Below, piece after piece: positions 1 through 12,503 of a stretch of DNA of 64,000 nucleotides. A model generated the notes under the pieces. The model had not been told where the DNA came from. It saw only the letters and a list, made by a program, of their open reading frames with translations, and did not search any database. The position numbers and the translations under genes were made by a program. The stretch spans positions 102,853,001-102,917,000 of the forward strand of contig CM059587.1 of assembly GCA_030407085.1 (NCBI GenBank). The letters run 5' to 3'. Source of the stretch: Trichopria drosophilae. Taxonomy: Eukaryota > Arthropoda > Insecta > Hymenoptera > Diapriidae. Every line of letters starts with the position of its first letter. Position 1 is the stretch's first letter.

Positions 1-1176
1 AGGATCTACGTGGAGGGTGTGGCAAACTCGAAATAGAGGGGTAGGTGGCTAATTGTGGTAAAAGATGAGTGATGTGAAAACCTCAACCGTAAAGCACGTG
101 TCATCCGACATCTTCAGATTATTACACATATGATTATATAAATGTCGATTATACGCTGCGAATTTTCATATATCCATTTACTGACGAAAGCAAATCCATT
201 TTTCCAAAAGTCATCTTTTATCGTGATATTTCATTAACGACAGAAAACCCTCGAGATGGACCGATGTATCTCACGCATTTGTATGAAACGGTTTACTTAA
301 ATAATTCAATTCATATACAATTTATCACGTATGTGGAAGTATTCTAAATGATTTTAGTAAGAATCATATCACAAATGATTTATGTGGAGTTCTTCAAACG
401 CGATATGTACAATTTTATTTGTTACACAAAATCGGCAATGGCAGTGTAAAAACTTTGTATTTTTCTTTATTGGAATCTTGTCGTTTGAAATCTTTAAAAA
501 TTTGTTCAAAATATTTAAATTTTCCTACTATTATTCAATGTTTTTCGTCATAGATTAATATATTAATATAATAATAATAGTTATTATTATGAAATTTACA
601 TTTCATTCTGAGTGAACTCACAGAAGTACCAAATGCGTTTATTAAATTCTATATGTATCTATCTATATAATAAATCAACGACTATTTCATGAAATTAATA
701 AAAACAAAATACAACATAATAACTTCATCACGTCTTGAATTTGATATAATCATTATTCTTTATATGGTATTACAAATATCTATTAGTATAATACTAATTG
801 TTGTATATAAGTTTGCAAATATGTATATTTAGTTTCTAAAATATTATATTAATTTTTAATTACCTTTCTATTAAATGACTTAGGAATTTTAAGTATGGTA
901 ATAAAATAAACGTTTCATATTATAATGAATTCTTTTCCAACGACGGTACCAAATTTAAAGAGCTCCAAAAGTGCCTTAAAGAAGATAAAAAAAGTTGCTT
1001 TTAAAAGTCTAAAAATGCTGTACAAATACAATTCTCCCATATTATAGTGTAAATAAATTTGAACTTAAAATACAGTTTTTAAAAATTAAATTACAATTAA
1101 TTTTTTTAGACTTCTTATTATAATACTGTTACAATTTTAATTAAGAGTTTATTGACCGGTGATATATGAATAATCG
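1..1176. other. AT-rich non-coding stretch
   Basis: AT-rich DNA with no reading frame worth reporting and no RNA gene that I can see. It contains only short A/T runs and runs up to the inverted repeat that frames the hexanucleotide array. Confidence 0.5.
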
Positions 1177-1650
1177 AGAAGAAAAAAGTATAAATACACG
1201 GTCATTGACTTAAAACCAAAACAGAAACAGAAACAGAAACAGAAACAGAAACAGAAACAGAAACAGAAACAGAAACAGAAACAGAAACAGAAACAGAAAC
1301 AGAAACAGAAACAGAAACAGAAACAGAAACAGAAACAGAAACAGAAACAGAAACAGAAACAGAAACAGAAACAGAAACAGAAACAGAAACAGAAACAGAA
1401 ACAGAAACAGAAACAGAAACAGAAACAGAAACAGAAACAGAAACAGAAATAGAAACAGAAACAGAAACAGAAACAGAAACAGAAACAGAAACAGAAACAG
1501 AAACAGAAACAGAAACAGAAACAGAAACAGAAACACAAACAGAAACAGAAATTTAAATTTATAATATATCGAAATTTTACAATAGATCTTTTGTTTTTGT
1601 TATTGTTTTGGTTTTAAGTCAATGACCGTGTATTTATACTTATTTCTTCT
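1177..1650. repeat. 46-bp inverted repeat framing a hexanucleotide array
   Basis: Positions 1177-1222 and 1605-1650 are inverted copies of each other over about 46 bp, differing at a single position near the outer end. The arms include TATAAATACACGGTCATTGA on the left and its reverse complement on the right. Between them lies the CAGAAA array and a short AT-rich spacer. The whole unit therefore reads as a hairpin element (a MITE or foldback remnant) whose loop expanded into a microsatellite. No flanking target duplication was obvious. What is seen is the symmetry; calling it a mobile element is inference. Confidence 0.75.
1218..1552. repeat. (CAGAAA)n hexanucleotide array
   Basis: About 55 nearly perfect copies of CAGAAA, interrupted by CAGAAATAG near 1446 and by CACAAA near 1533. 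The near purity suggests recent expansion or ongoing homogenisation. The long Phe-Cys and Phe-Leu reading frames on the minus strand are simple consequences of the repeat and are not genes. Confidence 0.97.
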
Positions 1651-4600
1651 AGAAACTGTTAGAAGGATAGTTACTTTTTTTTTTAATACAGACATTAATT
1701 AAAGTAATGTCTGTTCTGTGTAATAAATGATAGTGTATTGAGTTTTCAAAATTAAATTTCCAATTTTCTGAAACATAACAACTATGAGAAAAATACAAAT
1801 TGTAAATAATTTACGTTGATCATTATATGAAAAGGAAAGAAAATAGTGATTTTGCTTCTTGAAAAGAAGATCATAATATGATTGAAAATTTAAAATTAAT
1901 GTTCACATTTACATATTTTGCGCTATGACTCCGTAACAATACGTCTTTATAACCATTTTTTTTAACGTCACCGTGATTCTTTGAAAATTACACCTCAAAT
2001 CTGTCTGAAAATAAAGAATTTATGTGAACCTCTTCCCAAGGAAAATTATTACGGCTGCCACAGTCTGCTGAAATACGACTTGTCGAATCGCACTTTCATT
2101 TTACGATTTCATTTCTTGACAAAGTAATTTAATATTTTACAGAATAAGATAGAAATCTGACCATTTTAAGAGTTTCAAAATTGAGTAAAAAGCCTACTAG
2201 TTTTTACTGTTTTCAGAGAATTAAAACACATGTTGACAGGTTTTATAGTAGTTTGAATGGTAATTGAATTATAGAATTCGCTTTTTAAACGTAAAGGGGT
2301 AGAAATGTAAATGATAGATTAAAACCCCAGTTATTATCTGAATTTAATTAAATTTCGTTTTTTAGTCGTAACTAAGTGAGATTTGTAACTTATTGCATTT
2401 TATAGCTCTTGATATCGATAGAAACAGATAATAAATAATGAAGACAATGAAACGAGCATTGTCGTTACGCTTGTTTGCATCTTCAATTTTGTTTATTCTC
2501 CCCAAATATAAATAGACCGTCGAGCCAAGAAATAATTATGCAATTATAATTATACTAATAAGCGGTCAAGAAATTAACTATACATCCTTAATGTAATTTA
2601 TTACTTATGAAAACAATGAAAATTGAAAGATATTAATGTTTCGACTTGTGATACTTCAATTCTTAATTTAACAGTGAAGAAATGTAAGACAGTCAAAGGC
2701 AATATTTGGATATGAACATAAGCTAAACATCTCAAATCAGATCGTATTTAATTCAGATGTTATTTATGTATATAACTTATCGAAAATCATCCCAAAACCA
2801 TAACAGTTTATATTCAGGCTATGTATAGGCACATATAATGTCTTGTTATTCCATATTGAAAGTCTCACTAAGTTTGCAACATTGAATGGATTTAGAACTT
2901 CCTTTGCATTTGAGTGATATAAAAGTAGCTTGAAATGATAGTGTTTGTTAAATTGAAAATATCTATTATTTTATCACATTGTACACAAAAAATACTTAAA
3001 ATCTCAAATTAAGTACTTTAAAGGGTTTAATTTCAGCCTAAAATTGTACTAATTTTCTTAAATTAAGTCAATATTATATCCCTTACAAGAGAGAGGAAAT
3101 ACATACAAGTCAATATTTGCGCTCAAAACCTTGTTTTTAGTTTCGGAAACATACTTTTATTCAATATTCAGGTTCGAAATAAGAATTCTCTAACTTAAGT
3201 GTGACAAGCTCGACAAATTTTTCTTTAAGCATAAATCTCGACTGCAATTAAACTTTGCTGTCTGAAAGTAAGACTGTAAACACAAATATTAACTTACTTT
3301 AAGAAAATGAGCTCAATTTTGACTGAAATTGAGCCTTCTACAGTGCTTAATTTGTAATATAACAATTTTAAGACTTTTTTTTCTTAGTAAGACATATTTT
3401 GTGTCAAAAGTTTGCAACCTCATAGCCTCACACACATTAAAAGTATCATATACTTGCCATATATTTTCGTGCAAATCTATCCCCGAAAGCTTTTAAAGTT
3501 ACCTAAAGTTTTCGGCGTATAAATAAATGAAAGGCATCGATTCTCATAATGCAATATCAAAAGGTTTTATCTATATAAATGCTAATTCACCGTTGATCTA
3601 CTATTAACTCGTTCACGGCAAAACTAATATAAAGCACATTGAAAAACGAGTTTTATGTAACCATGGAAAATTGCATTTCATAAAATGCTACCTCAGAAAC
3701 CCGGTTCATAAAGTGCTATTTCACGGAAGCATGTAATAAGCTCGTTATTTCTTTCGATTCCACATTGTCACTTGCATATTTGAAAACAATAATTTGTTCG
3801 AATTCCAAAAGAATTTTCTTAAATAAAAACGTTGATAATAGTGGTGTCATAGCTTCGTATTATTTAATAATAAAAAAAATGTAATTTTAACGATAAATTG
3901 GCCAATTTCAAATTTGTCTTTTGGAGCTGTCATTGTGCTTTTTAAAAATAATCCGACGGGAAAAGAAAGAGCTGAACAAATATATTATTAGTGCCATTTG
4001 TAATGATTAGTACAGTATTTATAATCTTTACGGAGAAACGTCTAAAAAATCGGCATTTTTTCAAAAAAAATAATCATAATACTTTGTTTTCAAATCGTCG
4101 AATGATTCTGATCATTAGATTCGAAAGACGAGATCCTATAATTCTTGACTTATCTCAACGTTTCTAACTCCGTTTGGATCAACCGTTATAGCGATGAAAG
4201 ACGAGGCCAAATATTAAACTTTCAGGATGAAAAAATTTAAACCAAGATGTATACAAAGAATCTGAGGAATTTTTACATTCATAAACAAATTGTTCGATCT
4301 AGATACAAGCAGATTAATTATTTTTCAACATTTTTTAAATTTTCGATATTAGCCTATGTTGGATATTTCAAATATCAAGTTTCTGTTTGACGCTTGTGAA
4401 AAAGGTTTCAAAAGTTTTCAGAAAAGGCCTTATTCGTTCATGTGTGTAAATTTTACAAAAAGATGAGCGCTACTCAAAGTAGACTGATACATTATCTATT
4501 CTGTACATCTATGAAATTTCCTCCGCCAAAGGATACTGATTTTCCATGCATCCTGTGATTGCTTTTCTTACAACCTTTCAGTGTGGAATTGTCCGGTTAC

Positions 4601-5735
4601 CCTTAGAATATATGCTAAACAGACGTTCCCTTTTCGTTTGACTGAACATCTCTGTTTGAATAAAAATATTTGATGAAAATGGTATAAATTACAATTTTGA
4701 TAAGCGTTCTGTTTAAATTCAATTTGAAATTATTTGAATCAATAGTATTTTATGAATAAATATGGTAAAATAGACAAGTCAAGTTTTTATATGCCACACA
4801 CAAAAAAAAATATTCGATAATAGTTGAAATCAATTATTATACGCAACCCAAAATGTAACTTCATTACTTCGACCCAGACCTTACGTCTTTTTTAGATTAA
4901 AACTGGTATTGGCATGGTGATATCTAAATACTATTTATCTATTATTTTTTTATTTTTTAATATAGTGAACATTTCATCAATTTGATTACATACGCCATCC
5001 AAGATAATCGTATTTTTTATTTCACGAATTCGCTTGACTTAAGTAAATAATCTTTTATTTTAATAGTTTCCCAACGGAAATTAACTATCCATTGAAATAA
5101 AAAAAAGATCTTTTGAAACATTGTAAAAATTTTTTTTATATTTACTCATCTACCCTACTCTTCCTCCAATCAACTCATCTGTAACACATCTGGAAACATT
5201 GAAAAAATTTGAAAACATTTCGAATGCACCTTAAAATTCGAAAAGATCAACAAAACCGAAGGAAGGTTTATATCAGCTACTTTATGCCGCGATTGACAGA
5301 CTGAATCATATTTCCTCATGATTTTTTGTGAATAGAACGCACGTTTTTAAGTTAGTAAACTAACTTAAAAAGCTGCTTTGGTTCACATGTGGATCATGAA
5401 AAAAAGTTCATTCGGATATTGGTCGTGTTTAGAAGACTTCAAACGGACTATAAATGAGCGCATCAACGCGAAAAAGATTCATCTTTATTGGGCTCAGAGG
5501 ACTTCATTATTTTCAATCCCACGTGGCCAGATTAACTAGATTCAAATTTGAGTACAATTATCTTTGCCAATGAATGGTTCAGTTGTACAAAAAAGGTCGG
5601 TTTGTCTCTTTTAAATTATCTGTTTACATTTGTTTATATAGATTTCCCGCGTTAACAAACTAATTGTAGAGTCATACAAGAATTTAGAAATAGGTTCATG
5701 AATTAGTGAGAGTATCAAAAGTACAAGTTAGTAAT
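1651..5735. other. AT-rich non-coding stretch
   Basis: About 4 kb of AT-rich DNA. I see no coding frame, tRNA, long repeat or clear transposon terminus in it. Confidence 0.45.
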
Positions 5736-6548
5736 TTGTTGAGTTATCAAAAGTAACATACCATAAATAAATGAATATTTAAAAAAAAGTTCGTTTTATG
5801 CCCGGTGAAAATGTAAACGTAAATATTATTCTCGGTCTTCTACTAAAGGTAAATAAATTCTAAAGGGAAGCGTACCAATGTGTATACTTATATGAAAAAT
5901 TAAAAATAATAATAAATAATAATAAGTTTTGAGTTATCAAAAGTAACCTACAATAAATAAATAAATATTTTAAAAAAAAGTCCGTTTTATGCCCGGTGAA
6001 AATGTAAACGTAAATATTATTCTCGGTCTTCTACTAAAGGTAAATAAATTCTAAAGGGAGCGTACCAATGTGTATACTTATAAGAAAAATTGAAAATAAT
6101 AATAAATAATAATAAATATAAATAAATCCAAAGGTGGATAATAAAATTTAAAAGAGGTATAATCAAATTTTAATTCTAAACTATACAAAAGTGATACATA
6201 TTGTATTAAAAAAAAAAGTACATATGTATATGTACAAAAAATAAAATAATATAAATAAAATTCCTGGCCGAAAATTCAATACTTTCATTTATATTATTTT
6301 ATTTTTTGTACATACTTTCTTTTTTTTATGCACATTGTGTATCACTTGTGTATAGTTTACAATTAAAATTTGATTATATTCCTTTTATATTTTATTATCC
6401 ACCTTTGGATTTATTTATATTTATTATTTTTTATTATTATTTGTTATTGTTTTTAATTTTTCATATAAGTGTACACATTGGTACGCTTATCCTTTTAGAA
6501 TTTATTTACCTTTACTAGAGACCGAGAATAATAATATTTTCGTTTACA
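5736..6548. mobile_element. Foldback element with a duplicated left arm
   Basis: A block of about 190 bp starting near 5736 (GTTATCAAAAGTAAC then TTTATGCCCGGTGAAAATG) is repeated in tandem from about 5930. The second copy then becomes the left arm of a long palindrome: 6003-6260 is inverted at 6285-6548, with a centre near 6270. The arms share TAAAGGTAAATAAATTCTAAA and GCGTACCAATGTGTA. No transposase is encoded. The 70-residue frame at 6306-6518 lies in the right arm and has low-complexity composition, so I do not treat it as a gene. It is best described as a non-autonomous foldback DNA element with an extra left arm. Confidence 0.75.
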
Positions 6549-7088
6549 AATAAATGAATAACCAATGATCAAGAAATAGAATTTATTTTCATTTAATTTG
6601 AGAATTGTCGATTATGGTAAATTTATTGTAAATCTCCAGTCGACATGAGTAAAGGTGAAAAGGAAAAAAAAGGAAAAAATGCATTTGGTGATGTACAGTT
6701 GATGCAACACTTTTAATGATTCTTTTTTTTCATGTGAACAATAGCATTAATTTTCTGCTTGTTAGGAAATTAAAGGAATAGAAAAATCCACCTAACAGGT
6801 TATTTTAGTTAGCTTTTTATTATAAATTTTATAATAATTAATTGTAATGGTGACAAATGTTTATAAAGCATTGAAATTTTTAGCACATTTAATCGTACTA
6901 ATTTATAATCAAATGTATTCAATGCATTGAAAATTGAATTATTTAATGAGATTTAAGTACCTTATATGGCAAGATAAAATCCATATTTGCTCCAACCCAT
7001 TTGACGTCTAAATCTGAGAGCATTAAACATCACCCTCGTACAGGAAACCGTATTTTCCAATGTTTTATCTTGTTAATCTCAAGCTCTA
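6549..7088. other. AT-rich non-coding stretch
   Basis: AT-rich; nothing supportable seen. Confidence 0.4.
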
Positions 7089-7213
7089 TTACCCTGGTAG
7101 AAAATGAATCCAGTTTTTGGCTAGTTTCTATCCAGTTTATATTCTTTCCATGTTAAAGGTATAGGGAAACTTGACAGTTTAACAAAAAACTGGACAGATT
7201 TCTATTAGGGTAA
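7089..7213. mobile_element. Small MITE, about 125 bp
   Basis: Both ends begin with TTACCC on their own strand. About 30 bp of imperfect terminal inverted repeat follows, sharing TAGAAA and then TCCAGTTTTTG. The loop is only about 60 bp. There is no coding capacity. This fits a non-autonomous DNA transposon relic of unknown superfamily. Confidence 0.65.
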
Positions 7214-8640
7214 ATGCCGCAATAAATATCCGTTAATGAAATGATATAATCAACTGATTAAAATGATTAAAATTATTTTCAAAGATATCATGCATCGTGC
7301 AATGTAACCGATGAAAAATCGTATCTTATGATATATAACCAATATTTTAAGCGAAAAGGCTCAGAACATTACTTCAAACTGTTGTCATTTCTTCAATTTT
7401 AGTCACGTTTAGATTTGTTAGCATCAACCAATTTTTCACCATTATTTAAACAAATGAAATTTTTTCCAGAGTAAAAAACTGACCTTAAATTTCTCCTTAA
7501 AATTTGTTAGGAACAAAAAATGAATTTATTGTAAACTTATTGCATTTAATAATACATTTAAGTTCGTAAACATTTGATATCCATCAATAAACATACAATC
7601 CAGTTTTTTGCCTCTTCTAAATAAAGATTTTAGAGAAACCCCCGTTTAAAGATTAAAGTATTGTTCCAGATAATCTGGAGATGTTTGGCATACGGAATGA
7701 GAAATATATTGGTCTGTTTTTGTATTTCACATGGACATTGACCCTCGAGCGTCACTTCAGTAAAATAAGAAATGTTTTAAATGAATTCGTATATTTTTTT
7801 TATGTCGAATGTTGAATGAACCTTTTTTTTATATATAATAATTTTTCCTAACGTCTAATTGCAAATAAGCTAGAAAAATGTTGCTTAGACGACATGTTTT
7901 AAATCTGTAAAAGAGAGGTTTCGCGTAATACTGTAGTATAATATCATACTGTAGTCATACTTAAGTATAACTGTGATTAACAATACCGTTAACAAATTGC
8001 AAGGAATTGTCGAAAAATTCATATTTAATCGACATGAACATAACCTTCTTAGGAATTTACATTGCCATTACAGAAATCATTCAAATACAATCATCATTAA
8101 ATGCCATGTGAGGCCATGCTCAGTTAATGGCGAGATTTCAAATGTATAAATGGTTTTTTCTGTTCACGTGTTACTTTAAAAATTCACCCCACCATTCAAT
8201 AAACAATTTAGATCAAATATTTGCAACATTTCGCAAATAGTATGGTCCTGGAAATGAATTTTTCTAGCTTCTTAGCAACACTTCCGAATTATAAAAACAA
8301 GTTTCTGATTCGGAGAGGATTGCTGGATAGATTACAAATTTTACAAAAATTAAGTTTCTTCACTGAAAACATTTTCACTCAAGTAATGTATTGCTTTTTT
8401 TGATCGTTCTAGTATACTTTCAATTCTCACATTTAAAAATATGTTATGTCCATATCAAATACTTCTTCAACCAAAGAGAATCCGCGGTTAATCCATAAGT
8501 TCTTACCGAGTAACTGAGTTTCTCAAACTAGACTACCCAGATATTCTCTTTGAATGAAAAGGTCACGATTTAATTAAGTTTACCCTCCTTGTTGTTCTTA
8601 TTTCTAAATCTTTTTTAAATGCGAAATAAAAAACTTTAAT
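7214..8640. other. AT-rich non-coding stretch
   Basis: No coding frame with protein-like composition. The 60-residue frame at 8221-8403 has nothing recognisable and lies in AT-rich DNA, so I do not call it. A short ATACTGTAGTATAATATCATACTGTAG motif cluster sits near 7929-7955. Confidence 0.4.
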
Positions 8641-9190
8641 TTACTTCCTATAGATCTTGGAAACTATACAGAATCGATAAAGGAGCTCGCGCCTTTAAAT
8701 CCCTGAGCTATTTCCATCAAGCGGAGTTTTATCGAACCTGTAGAAGATCAGGTTTCGCTCAACTTTCGAGACTACGGGGGTACTTCGTGCAACTTTCTTT
8801 GGGACATTAACTGACTGATATATTCCACTCGCGTTCCAGAAAGTTTCAAAGGCCGAGCCTAATCGACTCTGGGCAAACTAATTGCGCATGCTTAATATAC
8901 CTACGCACGACGATCTATGGGAGGCATTGCCAACCTGCACGTCGTAATTGCAAAGAATACGACTCTTGATACCGAGTTTTTCAAGGAAAAATATCAAGGG
9001 GAGGAAGCTTAATACGAGGGAAGCCAGTGATGTAGGAGTTCTTCATTTAGACCGAAACGAGGGCGAATGGCGTTATGAGTTGCCCGGGTCAGTTGCGGGC
9101 ATAATAAGTCTTTTCAGTATTACGGGGGTGATTTCTTATGATCCACTGGATTACCATGAGAAAATAACCCTCATGGCAAGAGCATAAATT
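8641..9190 (+). other. GC-richer island with a 79-residue open frame (8948-9187)
   Basis: This 550-bp block is visibly richer in G and C than its surroundings. It carries an open frame of 79 codons from ATG at 8948 to TAA at 9187. The product would be basic at its N-terminus (MQRIRLLIPSFSRKNIKGRK) with no motif that I recognise. There is no paralogue elsewhere in the window. It could be an exon, a fragment of an unknown element, or a conserved non-coding segment; the sequence alone does not decide. Confidence 0.25.
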
Positions 9191-9987
9191 ATAACTCTTG
9201 GCACCCCCCCTTTCATATCAACTTTGAAGAAATTTGTTTGCATAAAATAATGAACTGATGTTTGGATCATCTACTGATAGTGCCACTTTACCAACAATAG
9301 CCGTAAATAATTTATATATGGAGTGTCCAACATGTCATCACAAATAAGATATATGAAAAATCTACGTGTTATTTGAAGTCAAACTAACTATTTACCGTAC
9401 AATTCGGTGTCTTAAGCATCTTTATCATTAGCCCAAATGCACAAAATTTCTTCATGAAGTTTGACGCTATATTGGACAATTTAAACTTCACCAGAAAAAT
9501 TTGAGTCTAGTCATTTCCTATAGGACAAGAACTGCGTTTTCGACTGGTGCATATTACAAATTTTTACATTCTGAAATAAACAAGCTGTAAACGTTTTTTT
9601 ATAAAAAAAAGAATGACATTTTTTTGTTTTATTTTTCATTTATCGAAATGAAACTTTTGTTCGCAATATCCTATTCGTAAGTTAAAAATCGCCTAACACA
9701 ATGAGTTTTGCATTCACTTGAATCTTATCGTATATAGGCATTTTTGGGGTCAGTGATGACGTCATCTACTGTTTTGAGTATTTAAAAATTGTCGGAGATT
9801 CGTGATCAGCAATCTCAAAACCAATTCAACAAAACCATTGGAAACCAGTTTCATAAAATCCAATTGAATTTTGCGATTTTTATCGTATGACTAGGATATT
9901 ACGAATAAAAATATACATATATCGTCATTTTAAATTTTTACTTTCCGAAATATGCCTATCTGGTAGCTAATTCATTTTGGGTCCGGG
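9191..9987. other. AT-rich stretch with a degenerate copy of a dispersed motif
   Basis: No gene seen. Near 9745-9830, GGGGTCAGTGATGACGTCATC is followed by the inverted-looking GATTCGTGATCAGCAATCTC. This resembles a badly decayed copy of the repeat family whose clean copy is at 63.2-63.8 kb. Confidence 0.35.
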
Positions 9988-10155
9988 TCGAAAACCCGAC
10001 AAATCAAAAAGCCGACAGGTCAAAAACCCGGCAGTAAAAAAACTGACAATCGAAAAACCAACATTTCAATGAATGACTGCCCGCTTGTCAACGTGTCTAT
10101 TTTTTTATATGTCGGTTTTTGATTTATCGGCTTTTTGATTTGTCGATTTTTCGGT
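9988..10155. repeat. Inverted array of short GTCGGNTTTTTGA-type units
   Basis: The left half (9988-10058) contains about five degenerate units of the form CCGACAAATCAAAAAG, spaced about 15-16 bp apart. The right half (about 10107-10155) contains the same unit inverted (GTCGGTTTTTGATTTATCGG). The two halves surround a loop of about 50 bp. The structure is an inverted repeat whose arms are themselves tandem repeats, which suggests a hairpin MITE with internally repeated termini. Confidence 0.7.
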
Positions 10156-10330
10156 CCGCACTCCTGTTTGTTATGTTTGAAAAACTTTCATTAAATATCA
10201 TGTTTTCATGAGTTTTCACACTCATATTGGATACTTTATGTACTTAAGGATGTAAATCATGCATTCTAGCGGTTTTCCTCGTGGTTGGGTAGAATTAAAT
10301 TTGCCACACGTGTAATAGTATATTACTCAA

Positions 10331-10439
10331 CGAGGGAGGTAAAATAAAGAATGTCTCAGACTGCGTGTAATTTTTACCCGAGGTGAAGCCGAGGGTGAGA
10401 AACAGGCAGTCTGAGGCATTCTTTTTTACTTCCCGAGGG
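10331..10439. repeat. 34-bp hairpin repeat, 41-bp loop
   Basis: The left arm 10331-10364 (CGAGGGAGGTAAAATAAAGA then ATGTCTCAGACTGC) is inverted at 10406-10439 with a few mismatches. The loop contains CCGAGGTGAAGCCGAGGGTG. It has the structure of a small MITE or an exported hairpin RNA. No terminator-like or coding context is present. Confidence 0.65.
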
Positions 10440-12275
10440 AAGTATACGATTTTTCTTTATGGCCGGGAGGATAAGCGCCATCTTTCCTTCCGCTTGCGGA
10501 AGCAATTTTAAACAAACAAAAAAAGGAAGACAAAGACAATTTTCAAGAATAATGCACTCTACAGGATATATATGTTCTAGATATTGTGAAGCAATATAGA
10601 TTAGACTGAAAAATAAATAAACACGTATTTTTTTAAATATTCATTAACATTTTTTTTTTTGAAATTTTTATAAATAATTTAAGATTTTGGCATAAAAAAT
10701 GTTTTTTTGCAAACGTCTCAGGCAAAATCTCGTTACTGTCACAATTTTCAAGTTTTAAAGTCGCCCTTAGGCTCATTTTATGGTATTTTTTATACATTTT
10801 AATGGTAGGTTGTCATGAGCGAGAAAAGTCGATAACTAATACAAATAATTCTTGTTTTAAATTTTTTTCTTAAAAAGACGATCTTTTTTTCCTCCAAATT
10901 TTCAGGAGGAAATTTATTTAAGTTTAATTGAAAATGTTTCTCAATATACTTTTTTTAATAGTTTAATGATCTTCATAATTTTATCTTCGTCTCTGATGCA
11001 GTTTTCCCATAGATAATGGATTAGTTATTATTAAGTTGGTTACTTAATTTAAGCCGAAGATTAGTCATTTATCTGGGTAATATTTAATCATTAAGCGCTT
11101 CTTGCTGTTGCACAGCTTAATTCAAAGAACAGATAGTTTTGTAATTTCAAATAAATATCTACTTGAGTAGTCGCAAGTAAGTATTTTTTATTTAAGATAA
11201 AAAATGTTAGAAACTGTTGTAAACTTTAATAATAGTAAAATTAAGACCATAAGAAAGTTGTAGTTGGTAGAATTTTATTTTTACGATTCAAATTTTAAAC
11301 CGTGCCATATGTCGTAGTTTTTTTTTTAAACTCTGGTGTATATAAATATATGTGAGCATTTCCGAAACAATGAATAAATTTCGATAAATTTCATAATTTT
11401 CGATAAGTTGAAAAAAAACAGAATAATTTTAACCCGCTCAAGTACGGGAAAAAATACCAGCGCCATCTACGAGAAAGGAGCAACTCCATTTTATAAACGT
11501 TTAATCTGTTATTCTTCTATTCCTGTGAGTAATATTGGATGACACTTGTGGGTGTTATTGATATATATTTCAACATTTCAAGAAAATTTTAAAACACAAG
11601 AATAAATATTGTGAACAAATTGATGACGCATTCTTATTTTTAACCAAGGAAAATTAAAACAAAAACTTCAGTCTGTTTGAAAATAAAGTACATCATTGTT
11701 TTCGTCAAACGATATCGAGGTTTCTTTTTTATATTAAATAAGAGAATCCGTTTCCGAAAACGAAGATAAACAGGCTACGATAAAATAACACGCAATCGCT
11801 TAATCATCATCAAATGAACTAAACGTTTGTTACCGTGACCGAAAACGAAGAAATGAAAACAATCCTATTACTTACCTCTTTATATTATAAGAATATTAAA
11901 TAAAATGAAGCAATTTTTTTAAATGACTTCGTTGAACATTTTTTTATTTTATTTTATTGTATGCCATTTTTTAAATAATCAATTTTGAATACGCACATTG
12001 TATACACAATTTTATGTTAATATCGAAATTGATAGTACTATAAAACCTCTGCTATGAATATTATTATTGAATAATATACGATAAATATTCCCTATATAGC
12101 TGCGCAACACTCAATTATGACACGGAAAAAAGAAATAGTTGATTTTACTATTTAAATAGTAAGTTTGGCTACCTTAACTGTCGAGGTCACTACATATTTA
12201 GATAGTAGAATTAACTAGAATCGATGGCAATGTCTTATCATCCTATCGACGCCTCCTACAGTTCAGATCTTCTAT
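10440..12275. other. AT-rich non-coding stretch
   Basis: No gene seen. Near 10477-10500 there is a short perfect palindrome, CTTCCGCTTGCGGAAG. Otherwise the DNA is AT-rich and without structure that I can defend. Confidence 0.4.
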
Positions 12276-12503
12276 GAAGAACGTTACATTTCGATGTTGT
12301 TAATTGAAGAAAATGTAACAATTCAAATTTTGTGGATAAGAACGCTACATTTCAGAATTCGGGACGAAGAACGAAACATTTCAGTTTCCTTTGGGAAAGA
12401 ACGGTATATTTCAATAATCTTGACGAAGAATGCCACAATTCAGTTTCCTTTGAGAAAGAACGCTACAATTCAAAATTTTATACGAATAATGCTACATTTC
12501 AGC
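12276..12503 (+). repeat. Eight-unit 30-bp degenerate tandem repeat
   Basis: Units start near 12276, 12306, 12336, 12366, 12396, 12425, 12455 and 12484, a very regular spacing of 29-30 bp. The consensus core is GAAGAACGCTACATTTCAG followed by about 11 variable bases. Because 30 is a multiple of three, two overlapping frames (12294-12551 and 12332-12547) stay open and would encode ten-residue peptide repeats (for example KNATFQ and KERYNS). Whether this is a repeated-peptide coding segment or just a minisatellite cannot be told here. Confidence 0.85.

Noticed and set aside
1149..1538. Long Phe-Cys and Phe-Leu frames on the minus strand
   Set aside because: They are direct translations of the CAGAAA array, with no independent sequence.
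9988..10155. CRISPR array
   Set aside because: The units are about 15 bp, inverted across a centre, with no conserved 25-40 bp repeats or unique spacers, and the context is eukaryotic.
12276..12503. CRISPR array
   Set aside because: The 30-bp units are contiguous and degenerate over their whole length, without alternating repeat and spacer.
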